Part shown: piece by piece, positions 24,204 through 37,263 of the stretch
Layout: each line of letters starts with the position of its first letter
How positions within the stretch are numbered: position 1 is the stretch's first letter
NCBI GenBank assembly: GCA_023014365.1
Contig: JAEBUN010000001.1
Coordinates: forward strand, 2,914,001 to 2,978,000
From: Lepiota brunneoincarnata
Lineage: Eukaryota > Basidiomycota > Agaricomycetes > Agaricales > Agaricaceae
Direction: 5' to 3'
DNA: 64,000 bases
Notes under the pieces: model-generated
Told to the model about the DNA's origin: nothing
Database searches by the model: none
Seen by the model: only the letters and a program-made list of their open reading frames with translations
Position numbers and translations under genes: made by a program

Positions 24204-26945
24204 TCATTTCTCCATCTCGTCCATCTCAGAGTTCTTCATACCCCTGTACTTCGCAGCCTGCGCTATATCTACGACGGAGACCAGGAAAAGAACTCCTTCT
24301 ATCACGCCCACTCCTTCCAGCCTTGCACTCTGGCCAAAAATACTGGGGAGCAGCTGCACGAAAGATGATAGCTTTATGAGGAACATGAAAACCGTGGAAA
24401 GTTTGTATTTCCCAGCATAGGTTTTTGAATGAGTGTTCATGATGAATTGGAGCATTGATCCCCCGAGTTGACAAGCGAAGCTGAGGGAGTAGATAATCTC
24501 GAGGGCGTTCGACGCATAGGCGTGTATTGAATGAAGAGGGTTAGGTTCTGATGGTGGTGGGATGCGGGGTGAAATGAGATAGGAATAGGGAGCACCAAAG
24601 AAGTACGAGGCCGTGGATAGAGCCACAAGGCACTGTTTATCCGAGGTAAGCTGACGGCAAGTAAAGAAATAACAAATAGCATCACGCACCAATATTTTTG
24701 GTTTTATAGATATCCTTGCCTCAGTCCTGTCGCTGGATCTTTCCAAGTGCGTCGCTTTGGCAATATACATATTCGGGATCCAGCTCTTCTTCCTTACCTC
24801 CCTCTCTCGGAACGCAAGTTCCAGCCGCAATGCAGCTTTGAACATCAACAGGGGTTCGATCAAGAGGAAAAATGAAACAACAACGAAGAGAATAGTAGCT
24901 CCGAAAGAGTCTGAGCCGAAGGCTGTCGGTAGCACGCCTTCAACCTGCCAGATAAGAGAGTGAGACGCAAGCAGTGCAGTCCCAAATCGCGAGATCCCAG
25001 TTGTACTTGCACGAGTGTACCAGTAGTGATTGACCAAAGCCCAGTTCAGAGTCCCGAGGACCATGCTAGACGACGATCTCAGCTCACCGTATCAAGAAGA
25101 ATTTACGGACCATACACAGTTGCCTCTACGAAATTAAAACGTCGCGGATGCGCATCCTCGGAGATCCTGTATCCGAATAGTCCAACTACTCAACAGCGGG
25201 GCGTTAGTGTGTTGGTTTCCATGTAGGTTCAAAGGCAACGCTTACGGATATTGTCGTGCTGCAGTTGCTCATATTCCAGCTTGTTATGCGGAGCGGTTAG
25301 GTTGTGCCTATGAGATAGTTGCGAAAGGTCCTGGAAGAGAGGTCTTGAAGCGCCGTGACTCGAAAAAGCGATGTCCCATGATACGCTAACATATTCCTTA
25401 TTGTCCGATCTCGCACTACCCTCTCCACCTATAGAACCATCACTAACATTTGCCTCCCGATCAACAGGGACTGCTAAAAGATCCTGATAACAAAGATCAT
25501 ATCAGTCTAAGCTGGAGACGCCACATCACAGAGTCGCCGCACCTTGGGTCCGGAAGCCCGCACCAGTGCGGTCAGATGGGGCGCGTATAGATATTCCCAT
25601 TTTGTCTTCCTATTTCCGACCCCGAGGTCATTATCTGCGATTCGGGATTGAACCATGGTCTCAAAGACCCCGCGCGATATGTACGATGGGGGGGAGCATT
25701 GGTACCAGGTGGGTTGCTCGTAAGGTTTCTTAGTTTTGGGATCATTACACTGACATCGAGTCAGGATAGGGCCAATTTGACGAGGGAATTAACAGACCGT
25801 CTGGTTAGCGAGTCGTTTTTGAGCGAGCATATAAAGTGCTCTGTTGTACAGGTTCGTGTCATCTACCACTCCGAGGTGAGTGCTTGTGTATGGCAGAGTA
25901 AGTGATCGTTCACCGATATGAGAACGGTTCGTGCTTACCGAGTAACAATGTACGGGTGGTGTTGCGTTATCGGCTGTCGACCGCCGGCGAAGTCCAACTC
26001 GAAACTATTTCTAACATCGAGTTTCTCCTCCAGAATGTCCTCAGTATCATCTTCCTCATCTAAGTCTAAAACAGGCGGTGTCACGTCAGAGGCATAATTC
26101 GCTGAATCATTGGCCAATTTGCTTGGGATATTATGGAACTGGATGAGGGGAATCGTGATCCCAAAACTATCGTATATTTGATCCTCGAGTGATGGTTCTT
26201 CTGACCTAATGGATTCAGGATCTGAGAGAAGGTGAGGTAAAGTGTAGGAGAGCTTCAGCATACCAGTACCTCACTCTTGGTGAGTGGAGATTGTTTGGCT
26301 TCCAGGAGACGAGTCTCGTGGCATGCTTGAGCCACGATGGCCGGTGTGGCTGAACCAGCACAAACGACGCGCGCAGGTCGTAGTTGGAGATATTCGTCTG
26401 TTTACTGCAGGGGTGGCACAATTCAGCGCCTAGCGTTAGAAACTCAAAAAAGGTAGGTGAGGAAAAAAAAAAACCCACAAATGGTTGGTAGGAACGCGCA
26501 ATATGACATTTGCAAACTCATTCTTGCTCTTGATGCTGAGATTCCGGAATACAGTCTCGGAAAAGATCAACTTCTCCGACCGTTCCTCTCCGTCTACGTA
26601 TATCCCACCAGCTTTCCCTTCACTATCTCGAACCCAGACTGAAGCAACAATGTCAAACGTATCCCTTTCCGCGATCATCGGACGGACAATATTTGACCAA
26701 TCCGTTATCTCGGATTCTGGCTTCTTGTGGTACAACTGAGAATGTGGATTCTGCAACACGTACCACACACTGCTGGCAATGAAGTAAGTCACCGCGATTC
26801 CAGCAAGTACAATGATGACGAGGGTGAGCCACAGGCAAAGTTTGCCCACTGAGCGCGGTTTACGCTGCGGCGCGCCTGGATTGAGCCAAAGCTGGTCATT
26901 TGATTCCGCTTTTTGTGTTGCGGTTGAAAGGTGTTGGGTTTCCAT
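24204..26945 (-). CDS. Large polytopic membrane protein (N-terminal anchor, ectodomain, about seven C-terminal helices)
   Basis: Long frames at 26945-26478, 26400-26215, 26230-25935 and 25064-24204 first look like separate genes, but further coding exons join them: near 25880-25700 (YNRALYMLAQKRLANQT), about 25680-25540 (PPSYISRGVFETMVQSRIA), about 25480-25250 (VSVSWDIAFSSHGASRP) and about 25180-25110 (LFGYRISEDAHPRRFNF), which splices into MVLGTLNWALVNHYW. The protein has a short cytoplasmic N-terminus, one helix (LWLTLVIIVLAGIAVTYFI), an ectodomain of roughly 400 residues, then about seven hydrophobic segments and an acidic tail. A 57-nt stop-free intron lies near 24692-24636. Inner boundaries are approximate. 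No family recognised; the topology is receptor-like but that is inference. Confidence 0.6.
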
Positions 26946-27833
26946 AGGCGGATGCGTTGTGCAAGAACCGGAGGAATGGGGAGCAGAGGATAAATAGCAT
27001 TCTGTTGCTTAGAACACAGCCCGTCACAACGGCGCTCGATGATGCGGAAAAAATATTAATCCCACAGATCATCTTCGTGGTGGTACCCCGAGTGTGTGAT
27101 TTCTGATCAGCTGGCGCGGGGTGCACGGTGAAGTGGCAAAGCAAGAGCGCTTACTGGTGTGATTATCAAGCTCTGAGTCTGATCGCCGCCTCTGAAAGTA
27201 TCTTGTTGCTTCGAAAGCACTCTGCGTGCAATTGCATGATGTACCCCTGTTTCCTCCGACTGTGCATGCAAAACTCGAACTTATTTGGTGATGTCAATCT
27301 CATGAGCAGGAGACCAACATTAGATCATTGTTCCTGCACTTGATCATCGCACTCGAAGGAAGGAAGTCACACCAAACGGATCGTAAATAAACCAGCAATA
27401 CCGAACACTTGGCATCTCTTCATGGCACAGGTGTGGACATCGAAGTCTTTGAACTTTCAACGCATAGAGGTGTTCAGTACCCTTGTATACTTAGGGACAT
27501 GTTTCCGCTCAGAACCGACACGCGCATGCCAAAATTCTGAACACAGCAGGTTGCGCAGGGTCGCTTGTGTTTAATACTTGAGACACGGAGCTAGTGAGCC
27601 TATGGGGATCCGAACATTTGAAAGAGGCGCTCTGTGATTTGCTTCAACTCTCCTTGAGCACGAGTGATTCGTGGCCTGCTCGTAACTCAATTCTTGTGTG
27701 GGGGTGGACAGCGATGGTCCTTGCCGGTGAAGATGGGGAGAGAAAGAGAGATGTGACATTTCATTCATACAAAGGGGTTTCAGGGTCCTTTATCTTCACA
27801 ATCACTACGAGGAAATTTCCGGCCTGCAACCCC
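26946..27833. other. Intergenic region, no recognisable gene
   Basis: About 0.9 kb between the promoter side of the membrane protein and the 3' end of the AA9 gene. Short frames only, none with motifs. Confidence 0.4.
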
Positions 27834-29149
27834 TCAACCAGACCAGACAGCCGGGCCAGCTATAATAGAGCATGAATGGCAGTGATATCACCGCTGTTAA
27901 AGGGTACTGACGAGCTTTGTAACCAGTATATCCGGCAGGCAAGTTGTAAATGTCTTGATACCGAGTCATTCATCAACCAATCACGCCAACGTTAATTCGA
28001 CTCACTAATAAGGATCCCAGGGTCACTCGGAGAGTATGCGCCTAAATTCTCAGATGAATTTATCCTTCCTAGATATCGTTGAGTACGACTTACCGGGGAA
28101 AGAGGTGAGAGGGCCAGGTGTTCCCCTTCCACCGTTCACAACATTGATCTGAGCGCAGCCAATGTAGAGCTTGAGAGATCGAACAGTCAGCACTTTCTCA
28201 TGGAATGGATTGATGATGGTGAGCGTGACAGCACCTGAGCGCCTCCTGTGGTGGATGCAACGTGAAGAGCAATCTGTTCGCCGCGGAGTAGATATTGACT
28301 GATCGGGTTGAAATTGAAACAATGATGTTGTCGAGGTGAAGGGCGAATGTGATCAGCCTGCAGCACCAGCACCTGTTCGGCGCTAGAGACTTACCCGCTA
28401 GGTACGTTCTTCGGGATCGTGAAGCTGAAACGGTCGGTGTCTGTGCCTGATCAGAAACGAGAAGGGATGTAACTGGGACATAAAGCTGACTTATAGAAGT
28501 CGAAAATTAATCCGGTGCTTGCTGTCCACCTTGGGGACCATTCCCATATCTTGAACCTGCAAAGATGACGTATGAATTCGATTATGCGAAAAATACACTG
28601 CTGAACATACCAAGTCCTGCCCAAACCCGCTTGATTGGAGTTAGCGGCCGGGCTGGCAGGGGTCATGTATGCCGAGAAATACTAGGGATCCGAAGCAATT
28701 CAAGTTCTGCGCTTAAGCCCCTGTTTTGTGCCTGGTATCTTAGTACGTATACGTACCCCAGGGTGTCCCATTGTATTGTCAGCCTTGAAACCGATAGTCG
28801 AACCTGCGGCAACAGTAGCAATTCCGGATTGGCTGGCGGCGGTGGAGTCGAGTTCATAACAGCGGACTGCTTGACTGTTAACGTCGGTCACCTATGGTCG
28901 GATTCATCTCAATCATGCGGATGTAATTCTATAAAGTGCACTAACAGGTCCTTGGGAATAGTGGTTGGCGGTAATACGGACATATTGCCAGTCGGTCGTG
29001 ACCGTGTTGTTTACAATCAAGTCGGGGAAGGTATCTATTGTCTCAAAAGTTCATTAAGGCACCAGAGTGAAGGAGAAAGAAGGCGCCGTACAATGGGCAG
29101 TGACGAAATGCGCCACAAGGAGGGTGATACAATACGTGAGGCCTTTCAT
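27834..29149 (-). CDS. AA9 lytic polysaccharide monooxygenase (former GH61)
   Basis: Copper enzyme that oxidatively cleaves cellulose; secreted. Eleven small exons: 29149-29092, 29034-28946, 28891-28757, 28681-28611, 28556-28493, 28446-28395, 28298-28235, 28169-28094, 28041-28006, 27953-27912 and 27859-27834, about 237 residues. Signal peptide MKGLTYCITLLVAHFVTA is followed at once by mature His1 (HYTFPD), the first ligand of the histidine brace. Then TDWQYVRITANHYSQGPVTDVNSQAVRCYE, GFKADNTMGHPG (second His), WFKIWEW, DRFSFTIPKNVPSG, IALHVASTTGGAQ and LYIGCAQI (axial Tyr, Gln), ending YKAPGPAVWSG. No cellulose-binding module. The exon 5/6 junction (28493/28446) closes only if AA at 28491-28492 is read as one A; otherwise the frame is lost. 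Confidence 0.88.
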
Positions 29150-29965
29150 TCAGGACTTGTTCCAGGTATGCAACTGGAAGCCCGGCGCCAACACTTTAAA
29201 TACGAGCTAGAGGAAAAGAGTCGGATGTATCTAGGCCCGAAAAATAGCCCCATAGCGGGTCAGCCATGGTGGATGGCGGGGCGGATAGTCTTATAAATAG
29301 CTCTCTGTGATTGTTGACGGAAAACTTCGCAAGTTTCAAGGGGCAATCAATATATCACATGAAGGGCTTCTATCAGCCCGAGTTTGCACCGTGGACGGGG
29401 AATGCGTATGCAATGTCAGTGGTAGGAACCATGAAAGCTGTCGAGGGCGCCTCGTGGTGCATCGAATGTAGGGTTTGGTGCATATGCTTACGGGTAAACA
29501 GCTCTACTAATGAGGTGATACATATGGAAATATTGTAGTTGAGGTATATGCGAGTGCTGTTGAACGGGGAAAGTGTGGAATCAACTGGGGGGGTATATAT
29601 GAAAATCCTGGGTTTGAAGTATGCGAAAAGCAACTTCCATCGGTTCTCCCCTCTCTTCTGCCTCTCTTTGCACCGAAGACGCGATTGTTGGATCACGGGC
29701 AAAGCTAGCTTTGCCCAGGGCTGATTCTCTTCCCTCGACAGGGCCCTGCCACTGGAGGGCGCTAGCTAAATCCAGCATTCTTTTCGCAATCACGCGCACC
29801 AGCACCGGGCTGGTGGGTCATCTCGGACAATACCTGAGAAAGCTTCGAGAGAAGCGGGAGTGGAGGCGGAGAACTGATAGGGTATAAATGGCCTCGAGGC
29901 CAAAGATGGGTCATGTGAGGGGTGTCTGGGAGTCGGTCCTTGCGCGGGACTGCGAGAATTGATGA
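29150..29965. other. AA9 promoter region and intergenic space
   Basis: On the minus strand a TATTTAAAG element lies near 29204-29196, about 50 nt before the AA9 ATG, and could be its TATA box. The rest shows short frames without motifs. Confidence 0.4.
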
Positions 29966-30435
29966 TCAGACGAGGCTAGCGGGGTCTCGACCGGGTTGAA
30001 TGGGATATGCACGTTGTCCTAAAGGAACGGATGTGCCAGGTTCTACGAAGGAGTAAGTCTTCGTTAAGATTCGGCCTGGTGAGGTCGTAGATGCCACAGT
30101 ATGCACCTGGTTGGTAATTTAGCATGCTGCCGGGTGGGTTTAACGCAATACTCACCAGTTCCCGTGACAACTGCTTCCAGTGTAACATGGCTCGTGCAGG
30201 TGGAGGTATCGAGACGGGTGGTGGGTGGGAGTAAGAAGAGACGGGACGTCCTTGACCTTGGGGTGTGCTGTGCATAGAGTGTTCATTGGGACCATTGTTC
30301 CGTGAGAGGCATACCGCCACGATAAAGAAGAGGCCGATGGCTAAGAGTGTGTAAGAAGGTGTATGGATGAGGGGAGGTATGTATCGGCGTACCTATTATG
30401 AGAAGTATGATCAAGGACTCCACCCAGGGAAACAT
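29966..30435 (-). CDS. Small single-pass membrane protein
   Basis: Three exons join in phase (30435-30393, 30340-30156, 30106-29966), giving 122 residues. The N-terminus is one hydrophobic helix (ESLIILLIIAIGLFFIVAVCL), followed by a Pro/Ser/His-rich segment (PPPVSIPPPAR) and a polar C-terminus rich in Ser, Thr and Pro. Direct reading of exon 2 past its end gives a different tail, but the GTGAGT donor and the CAG acceptor support the spliced one. No family recognised; basidiomycetes have many such small membrane proteins. Confidence 0.5.
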
Positions 30436-30843
30436 GGCCTAGCTTGTAGTTCGAATGTTGATCCAGTTAGAAAAGATGATTTTTGAGGAAACAAAAAGAA
30501 AGGGGATTGAAATTACAAAGTAGGGGAACGAAAGATAGAGAGGAGCAGCGACATACAGCTGTATAAAAAGCCGCACAGCTTTCATTCATTGAAGCGATGC
30601 TGCCACTGTGAAAGGTACCTGGTTGGTTACCACATTATCCAAGAGACCGTGAGTGCCTGCTCCAGTCGTCTCAAAGTTGCTGGCGGCGACACTGAAACGC
30701 CGTTGTCGAAAGGCGCCGTGGAAGATCGGTGTTGGAGAGATAGATATCACTTACATAAATATTACTTGATACTTAGCTGCTGACATAATCACCCTCGAAA
30801 TGACGCGCACCGTGCAAATCGCTGGACCCATGTTTGCACGACT
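30436..30843. other. Divergent promoter region
   Basis: Lies between two genes transcribed apart. TATAAAAAG on the plus strand at about 30559-30567 could serve the WD40 gene, whose true first exon may lie in this stretch. Confidence 0.4.
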
Positions 30844-33800
30844 ATGACCAAGTCCCCGTCGTCATCTGGTTTCATACTACCTTTGGCTTTCACAAATGGG
30901 ACAGAAAACTTCTTGCTGACTAGTTTTCGGAATGCACGGTCCACCTGCGTGAAGCAATGGACGCGGGGATTTGAGGGTGATGGACGAGTGTCTGGCGGGC
31001 TTGTGGTTGGATGTGACGACGGAACGTTGTATGTCTTCTATTACCGGTCTCTCTCTTCGTTGGCTGGTGCCATTGAATCCCCGCATCCTGAACTTGCCCA
31101 GCATTCACATGTCAAAAGCCCGACTCGTCATTCAAGGAACTCCTTTCACGCATCTCGTTCTGCCTCCCCCTCCGCGTCGTCCCTTAATTCAGCGCCTTTC
31201 ATCGTATCATCGAGGTCGCGAGTGGTATCTGGAGTGAACACCGAACAAGTCGAAGCGCCCAAGAATTACGTCGACTTTGACGATGAACCCGACAAGCTCA
31301 AAGACATGCTGAAGGGCAAAAATCCCAACAACAGACCTTCCTCAGACGCCGGATCGGATAGAACGATACAGGCAAAATCTCCAACACCACCCAGCGGGTC
31401 AATTGCGGAGCCAATCCCGAGCAGAAGGAAAGACTTGCTTAAAGTATTAATCAACTCGTCACTCTCCCCAAACAGTTCCAGACAATTCTCAGCCCCTACC
31501 TCCCCGAAGGACCGAGTGTCCCCCGAGGTGGACCCGTTGGATAACTTGGAGCTACAGTTTCATATAGTTCCATACACAACCGGGTCCGGAAATGCAGTCA
31601 AATCTGTCTCATTTCTTGTTGATGCATTCATCTGTGTCGTGCTTCAAGAGTCAGGGTTAGTATCCTTTTTATCCCGATAACCCAACGCTAAATGCAATCT
31701 ATAGCTTCTTGTATCTCTTCTCTTTGACAGATGGCCAATGTCTAGCTTCAGTGCAACCGAAGGACGGGCTATCCCGAGAGCAACTTGTTCCGAAGGACCG
31801 TGACGTCCTTTATGAGACATATACATGGTGCGACCTGCAGCTTACTACTTCGCAACAGGTAATTCCTTCTTGGCTGCTACACGCTGTGCTCTCACACACC
31901 CACTCAGGCAACATACATCATTGCATCTGCTTCTAATAACGGAGGGATTTCGTCAGCCACGCCAGATGCAGAAGACATCCCACAAGAGAGAACGCTGTCA
32001 GTTATGTACGCCTTGGTCTCAGGGCAGGAGACCCGACCATTACAGCATACCCTTGATTTCCTGGGCGCATGGGACCTTAACTGTGCTGCAAGCTGCGTAA
32101 GCATCTTGGCACATTCTGAAGGTGAATACACTTCGTTTTGCCTCTTATTTTTATGAGCTGACGAGGTCACTAGACCGGGATTTGGTCTTCTCCATTGATG
32201 CAGATGGCAGATTATATTCTCGGAATCTGAAAGTTCTGCCTGATCTTCCTACGCAACCCTCGCCTGACTTGGAAGCCCATCACGCCCACCCGACCCATAT
32301 CAACATTCCAAATCCTTTAGGCTGAAATCCAAATCTTCCGAGCACCTACCATCGCATGGCGCTAGAATCAATCTCAAGGTGTTGCTTGACGAGCCTCAGG
32401 AGCTGGGACAGCTGCCACTTGGTTCAGCGCCATATAATCTTACATTTCATCGTACGGCAAATCAGCTATTTGGAATTATTTGGATGCAGTCGGAAATAAT
32501 TGTATGTACATTAATCATCCCCGAAGCTTGTGCCCTTACCACTGGAATAGATAATCGAGTGCACACGGTCACAGTGCAATATTCTGCATCGGAGTTCGGT
32601 TCAAGATGTCGGCGGTGTGGAATGGCTAGAAGATTATCGGTATGCCGTATTTTTCGAAGTGGGTGGCTTTCTGGGGTATGAAACGTATTACCAGTGCTCA
32701 CCTATCTTAAAGAGTCGGGTAGAAACTTATTTCCTGCAATGCATCGGTGCAGATCATGATAGTATTGGAGGAGATCAGGCAATGGATACTCGTTATTGGC
32801 GAGCACTTTCCGTGTTGCGACTTTCTCAGAGGCGGCTAATTTCTAAATACCCAGTCTGACGCTTGAGAAGTCGCTCACACTAAACCGTTGGGATACCATC
32901 GCCTTTCCTTCCGCCTCTGAGCTCTTGATCGTTGCCAGTGACCCTAATGGTCATCAAATTCGCGCTTATACGTGGGACGAGACGAAACCAACGGTCACCT
33001 CTCGTGTCCTCTTCAAGACCTCGCCACCTGTTTCCCCCAGTTTGGCAACTACGGCGCTTCTTCCACTGGATGTTGGCTTGATTGTCCAAGGCAATTGTAA
33101 GACTTGAACTCTATCCCTTCTACTCCTGTGCTTACATATAGCCAGCCGACGGGTATCTGCAACTCCTCTCTCTGGACCAGCTATGTCGCTTGAACGGCGC
33201 CTCACCCGAACCTCTCAAGAAGTCGGATCGGCCTTTGAGCGGTCACATAACCTGCCTTCACATTATTACGAACCCCAGAACCAAGGAGAGGTATATCACT
33301 GGGGGAGCGGATGATGGTTCTGTTGCTTTTTGGACCATCAAGTAGGCCGTTAGTTGTATCCTGACGATCAGCTACTCAAACTTGGCGGCAGCAACCTTGA
33401 ATTATGTGGACGATGGACGTTGTTCAACACTGTGCTTGGAAAGGTACTTCAGTTTCCCGCGGAAAGGGGCAGTCCACTTCATGGATGTGTCCTGTGTGTA
33501 GCAGAAGACGGTGCGGTTGCTGTCATCGCGACCGACGGATTCCAACTGTATGTACAACTCTCTCGACAATCACGAGCCTTGACTGAATAATTCATAGTCT
33601 GTATCTGATCCCTGGGGCATACGCGAAACTGGAGTCCATTTGCCTCGGAGGGAACAACTTACTCCTCATTTACGCTGATCGCCGTTGCAGACTCTGGGAT
33701 GTGCAAACCAAAGAGTTTTGGAGGTCGATGGGGACTGATAAGGCCCAAGAAATATTGGACCAGGGGGGATGGACGAGAATGTAAGCGATCATCTTTATAT

Positions 33801-35911
33801 GTGACACTTTTGGGCTATAAATCATGGGTAGAGATCTCGCCGACGGCACCTCCACTCCCTCGCCAGTATGGGGCGTCCCTGCCGGATTACCAAGAGCCCC
33901 AGATGCAGGTAAGTACCTACGATCCATAATTGGGACGCTCTTTTAGACCACGCATCCTAGTTTCTACGCTATCACTACAAACCGAGCGCTTCATTGCCGA
34001 CACTATTGCAATAACAAAGACGATCAGCACAAGTCGAGATCAGACTCGCGCCATCTTGCAAAGCTTTGATCGCCTGCGCACCATACTTTCCACACTTCTC
34101 ACTCCGGGCTTGAATGATGAGGTAGATTCTATATGCAAGGGCAAACTTGGGATAGGGTGAATCGGCTGTCTCTGTAGGGCTGGCGATATCAGACTCCATA
34201 TCCGTTTACAACACGAGGGAGAAGAAGATGTGTGGTGTATTTCTGGAAATGTTACTGCAACTCGACTTTTAGGAATAGTCGTTGTGCTCAAGGCTGTGGC
34301 GTTGTTTGAGGGTATGTCCAGAGTAATTCTGCTGTGATACGGTTTACCAACCCCTTCTAGAATATGCGGAGGCAGCGAATAGCGTCATTGCATTTTATAC
34401 GGCTTCATTGTCGTCTTGTACTGGTGCTTGTTATAAGTCACCCAGCCTGCCATTCCTCGCCGGTCTGTGGTTCCAGGGGTCAAGTTAGTTACCTGATACT
34501 TTCAAGGCTCTGGGCTGATTCTTCTACTCTCTTTAGATGAATTACGACAAGCAATAAACATCATTTTTGATTCATGCATCTCTAGAATGTCAGATGATGA
34601 AGCTATCTCAACAATGGAGCATTGGCAGCAATATGGTATGTCCCCAAGACACGGATTTGCTCCCAAAGCTGAAAAGTGACCTTCGAAGTCCCCTGTCTCC
34701 AGCTCCCTTCCGAACGAGAGTCCCTTACTGCCGCGCTTTCACTATTCATCTGCGGATACATTGCCGTGGAGAAGTACAGCTTCTTACCTGCGCCGTAAGC
34801 CCATAGAACTCCTACGTGATTCTCATCCACTCATTTTTGACTGCAGTGTTCTGCGTGACATCTCCAAGTCCATTAGCCTTCTATCTCTTAGATGAAAACT
34901 CCATATATCGCGTCTTGGCTATCGATCTCTGCTCCCGTGGGTTCAACGTTTGGCAACACTATATCGATGCCATGGAAATTCTACGCTCGCTCTTCATGCT
35001 GGCAACGACATCCCGTAAAACCGACATTTCGCTCCAGAATGTTGGTTTACAGGCGCGATCTGCCGTTCTTTTCATTGCATCCAACAACACACCACTGTTC
35101 ATGTCGACGTTGGGCTTGGACATCCTAACACCACCATCGCTTGAACACAGGAGATCTGTCTTACAGATTGTCGCTTTCTTGATTCGTAAAGTAAGGTATT
35201 GCATTCGTTGGAAATGTGCTTGATTGCTAACGGAAGATTATAGCGACCCTCCGTTCTCCAACCAAATTTGCCTAAGTTGATGGAAGCCGTTGTTAAATCG
35301 TTGGACCCGAACAGCAACACGAACAGGGATGCAGTTCTCGATACAGCCACAGAAATCATAGGATATGTAGTGAAAACGTACGCTCTCTCGAACTCGATTT
35401 CCTTTTTGCTCTCTTTGCTGATATGGATGTACAGCTTCCCCTCAGTAGACTTTCATATGTCATCTCAGCGCCTTGCGGTGGGGACACACGAAGGCGCTGT
35501 GATCATGTACGACTTAAAAACAGCGATTCGACTCTTCGTTCTCGAAGGCCACAAGAAGGCTATCACTGCACTGAGCTTCTCGCCTGATGGGCGACGACTT
35601 GTCACTTTATCAATGGAAGAGAGCGTTGCGCTGGTGTGGAAAGTCGGGACAAGTTTTGTGAGCTTTTTCACCCCGGGTGCGCCACCCAGGCAAGGGAACA
35701 GTGGTGGGCAGCCGTTTAGGACGTTTGGTTTTAATATTGGAAGCGAAGGTATGCTTCATGACGAATCTGAGAGAAAGCTGCTGATCAGGTGTTCTTTCTG
35801 GCAGGTGTAATGTCCACGACTGAAGCTCTGACTCAGGTCAAGTTTGATTGGACGAGTGATAGGAGCGTCAAGCTCAAGATACGGGACTCGACACTTACTT
35901 TTAGTACCTGA
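30844..35911 (+). CDS. WD40 protein related to WDR7 / rabconnectin-3 beta
   Basis: Large multi-exon gene encoding well over 1000 residues. Early exons carry WD-like strands (GGLVVGCDDGTLYVFY), a Ser/Pro-rich linker and more repeats (DLVFSIDADGRLYSRNL, ICLHIITNP-type segments near 33250). The middle is helical, and the end is diagnostic: VVKSLDPNSNTNRDAVLDTATEII, then SQRLAVGTHEGAVIMYDL and GHKKAITALSFSPDGRRLVT, as in WDR7. WDR7 works with DMXL/Rav1 proteins in V-ATPase assembly and acidification. The last splice (about 35749 to 35806) leads to a short C-terminus and TGA at 35911. Start at 30844 is uncertain because the family usually has more N-terminal repeats. Frames on either side of 32318 connect only if the TTT run is read one longer. 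Confidence 0.72.
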
Positions 35912-37263
35912 TAATTTTTGAATTTGATCTCTTGATTGTCTCTACTTACATGCTGTTGTGACCGACAGAAGGATACAAAGGGTCGACTGCCTTCCATCCG
36001 TAATAAGCCGTCTCCCAATATCTTCTACGATAGCAGTGGTGCCATTGATCCCTAGCAGAAGGTCAGTCTTAGGCCGGTTCTGGACCCGCTGAACTTCAGC
36101 CTCAGAAGCCATTCATACTCATGCGAGTCCGCCCTTTGGGCATAAGGCGCATGAGGCTATTAAACTCTCCGAGACGAGGTAGATACCTCGGAGGCCAGTT
36201 TCGGAGCCCGAAGTCGAGAAAGACAGCGGCCCGGGGTTTTAGTGGGTAAATAGTTTTTAGAGCCAGCTCAGCCGGACCAAATCTAGGACAACGGATAAAC
36301 TGGAATCCTTCATGGATGGGATGCACACAGCATTTCCTCAGGCGTAGAAGGACTTTATGGTAAGCCCATTACGAGCCGAATGAGAAAAACGATTCCTAGG
36401 TGCGGGTGCGAGACACTAGGAGGGAGTCGCTAGCCCCCCTCTGTCATAAGGCTGCATCAGAAGTGTGCAAACTACCATGATATATAGACACCGGTCAATC
36501 CTACACATTTTCTTTTTTTGTATCATTTTATAGTCCTTGAGAATTCTCCTACACACTTGTCCTTGGGAAAGTCACGTTCCATGGCTGGCCACCGCCCTGG
36601 GAGAAATTTGACGAGTCTCTTTTAATCCTTTTGTGCATAGGTGCTTGTTGACCATCGGATGACTTCGCATAGAAATTCGTGGAGGAATCTGGCGACCTTA
36701 CTTTCTGGTCTCTGATACCATGTGCATACCATACAACAGCCAATGTCCTCTCCAAAACCCACCCACCCGCACCTCACTTTTCCTTTCCTTTCCCTCCTTC
36801 GGTCAAACACTGCACAAGCGCAGTTGAGAGACGGCACGGCTCCGGAGTGACGCAGCCGTACTCTTTCCTTCAAATCAACCCCACCTTGTGGAGTCCCCGA
36901 CTCCCCGAGGCTTTTCGCCAATCCCCGTTCTACGACTTGAATTCTCCTCACGTCGGCCTACCCAGTATCAGAAACTTCGGGATGGACGTCACAGCCTACC
37001 TGCAGGGGATATGAATCATATGGTAAAGCAGAGGGCAGTAGCCGGCCTAGTGTCCAGGAGAAACTCTTATGTCAGTGATCACCGATAGAAGAACCGTGTC
37101 CAGATTTTTTCTCAAATCAGCTCCTTGTAGCAAGGAATTGCCCCTATTCTCATGTATGACTGGATTTAATGAAATCTGCCATCGATAGCTCATTGAATAA
37201 TGCAAACAGTATTGGTACGATGGCACAGAAGGGCTACCAGCCAAGACTAGTAGTAATCGTGAT
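35912..37263. other. Intergenic region, no recognisable gene
   Basis: About 1.35 kb of short frames without motifs, between the WD40 gene and the isolated copy of the 52-59 kb repeat family. Confidence 0.4.

Noticed and set aside
24204..25064. Stand-alone 286-residue seven-helix protein
   Set aside because: An upstream exon splices in phase into its apparent start and links it to the gene beginning at 26945.
28451..28666. AA9 exon 5 read as VQDMGMVPKVDSKH
   Set aside because: That phase does not follow from exon 4; the correct phase gives WFKIWEWSP, the family sequence.
28565..29296. 243-codon plus-strand frame
   Set aside because: Antisense to AA9 exons 1-4, with no motif of its own.
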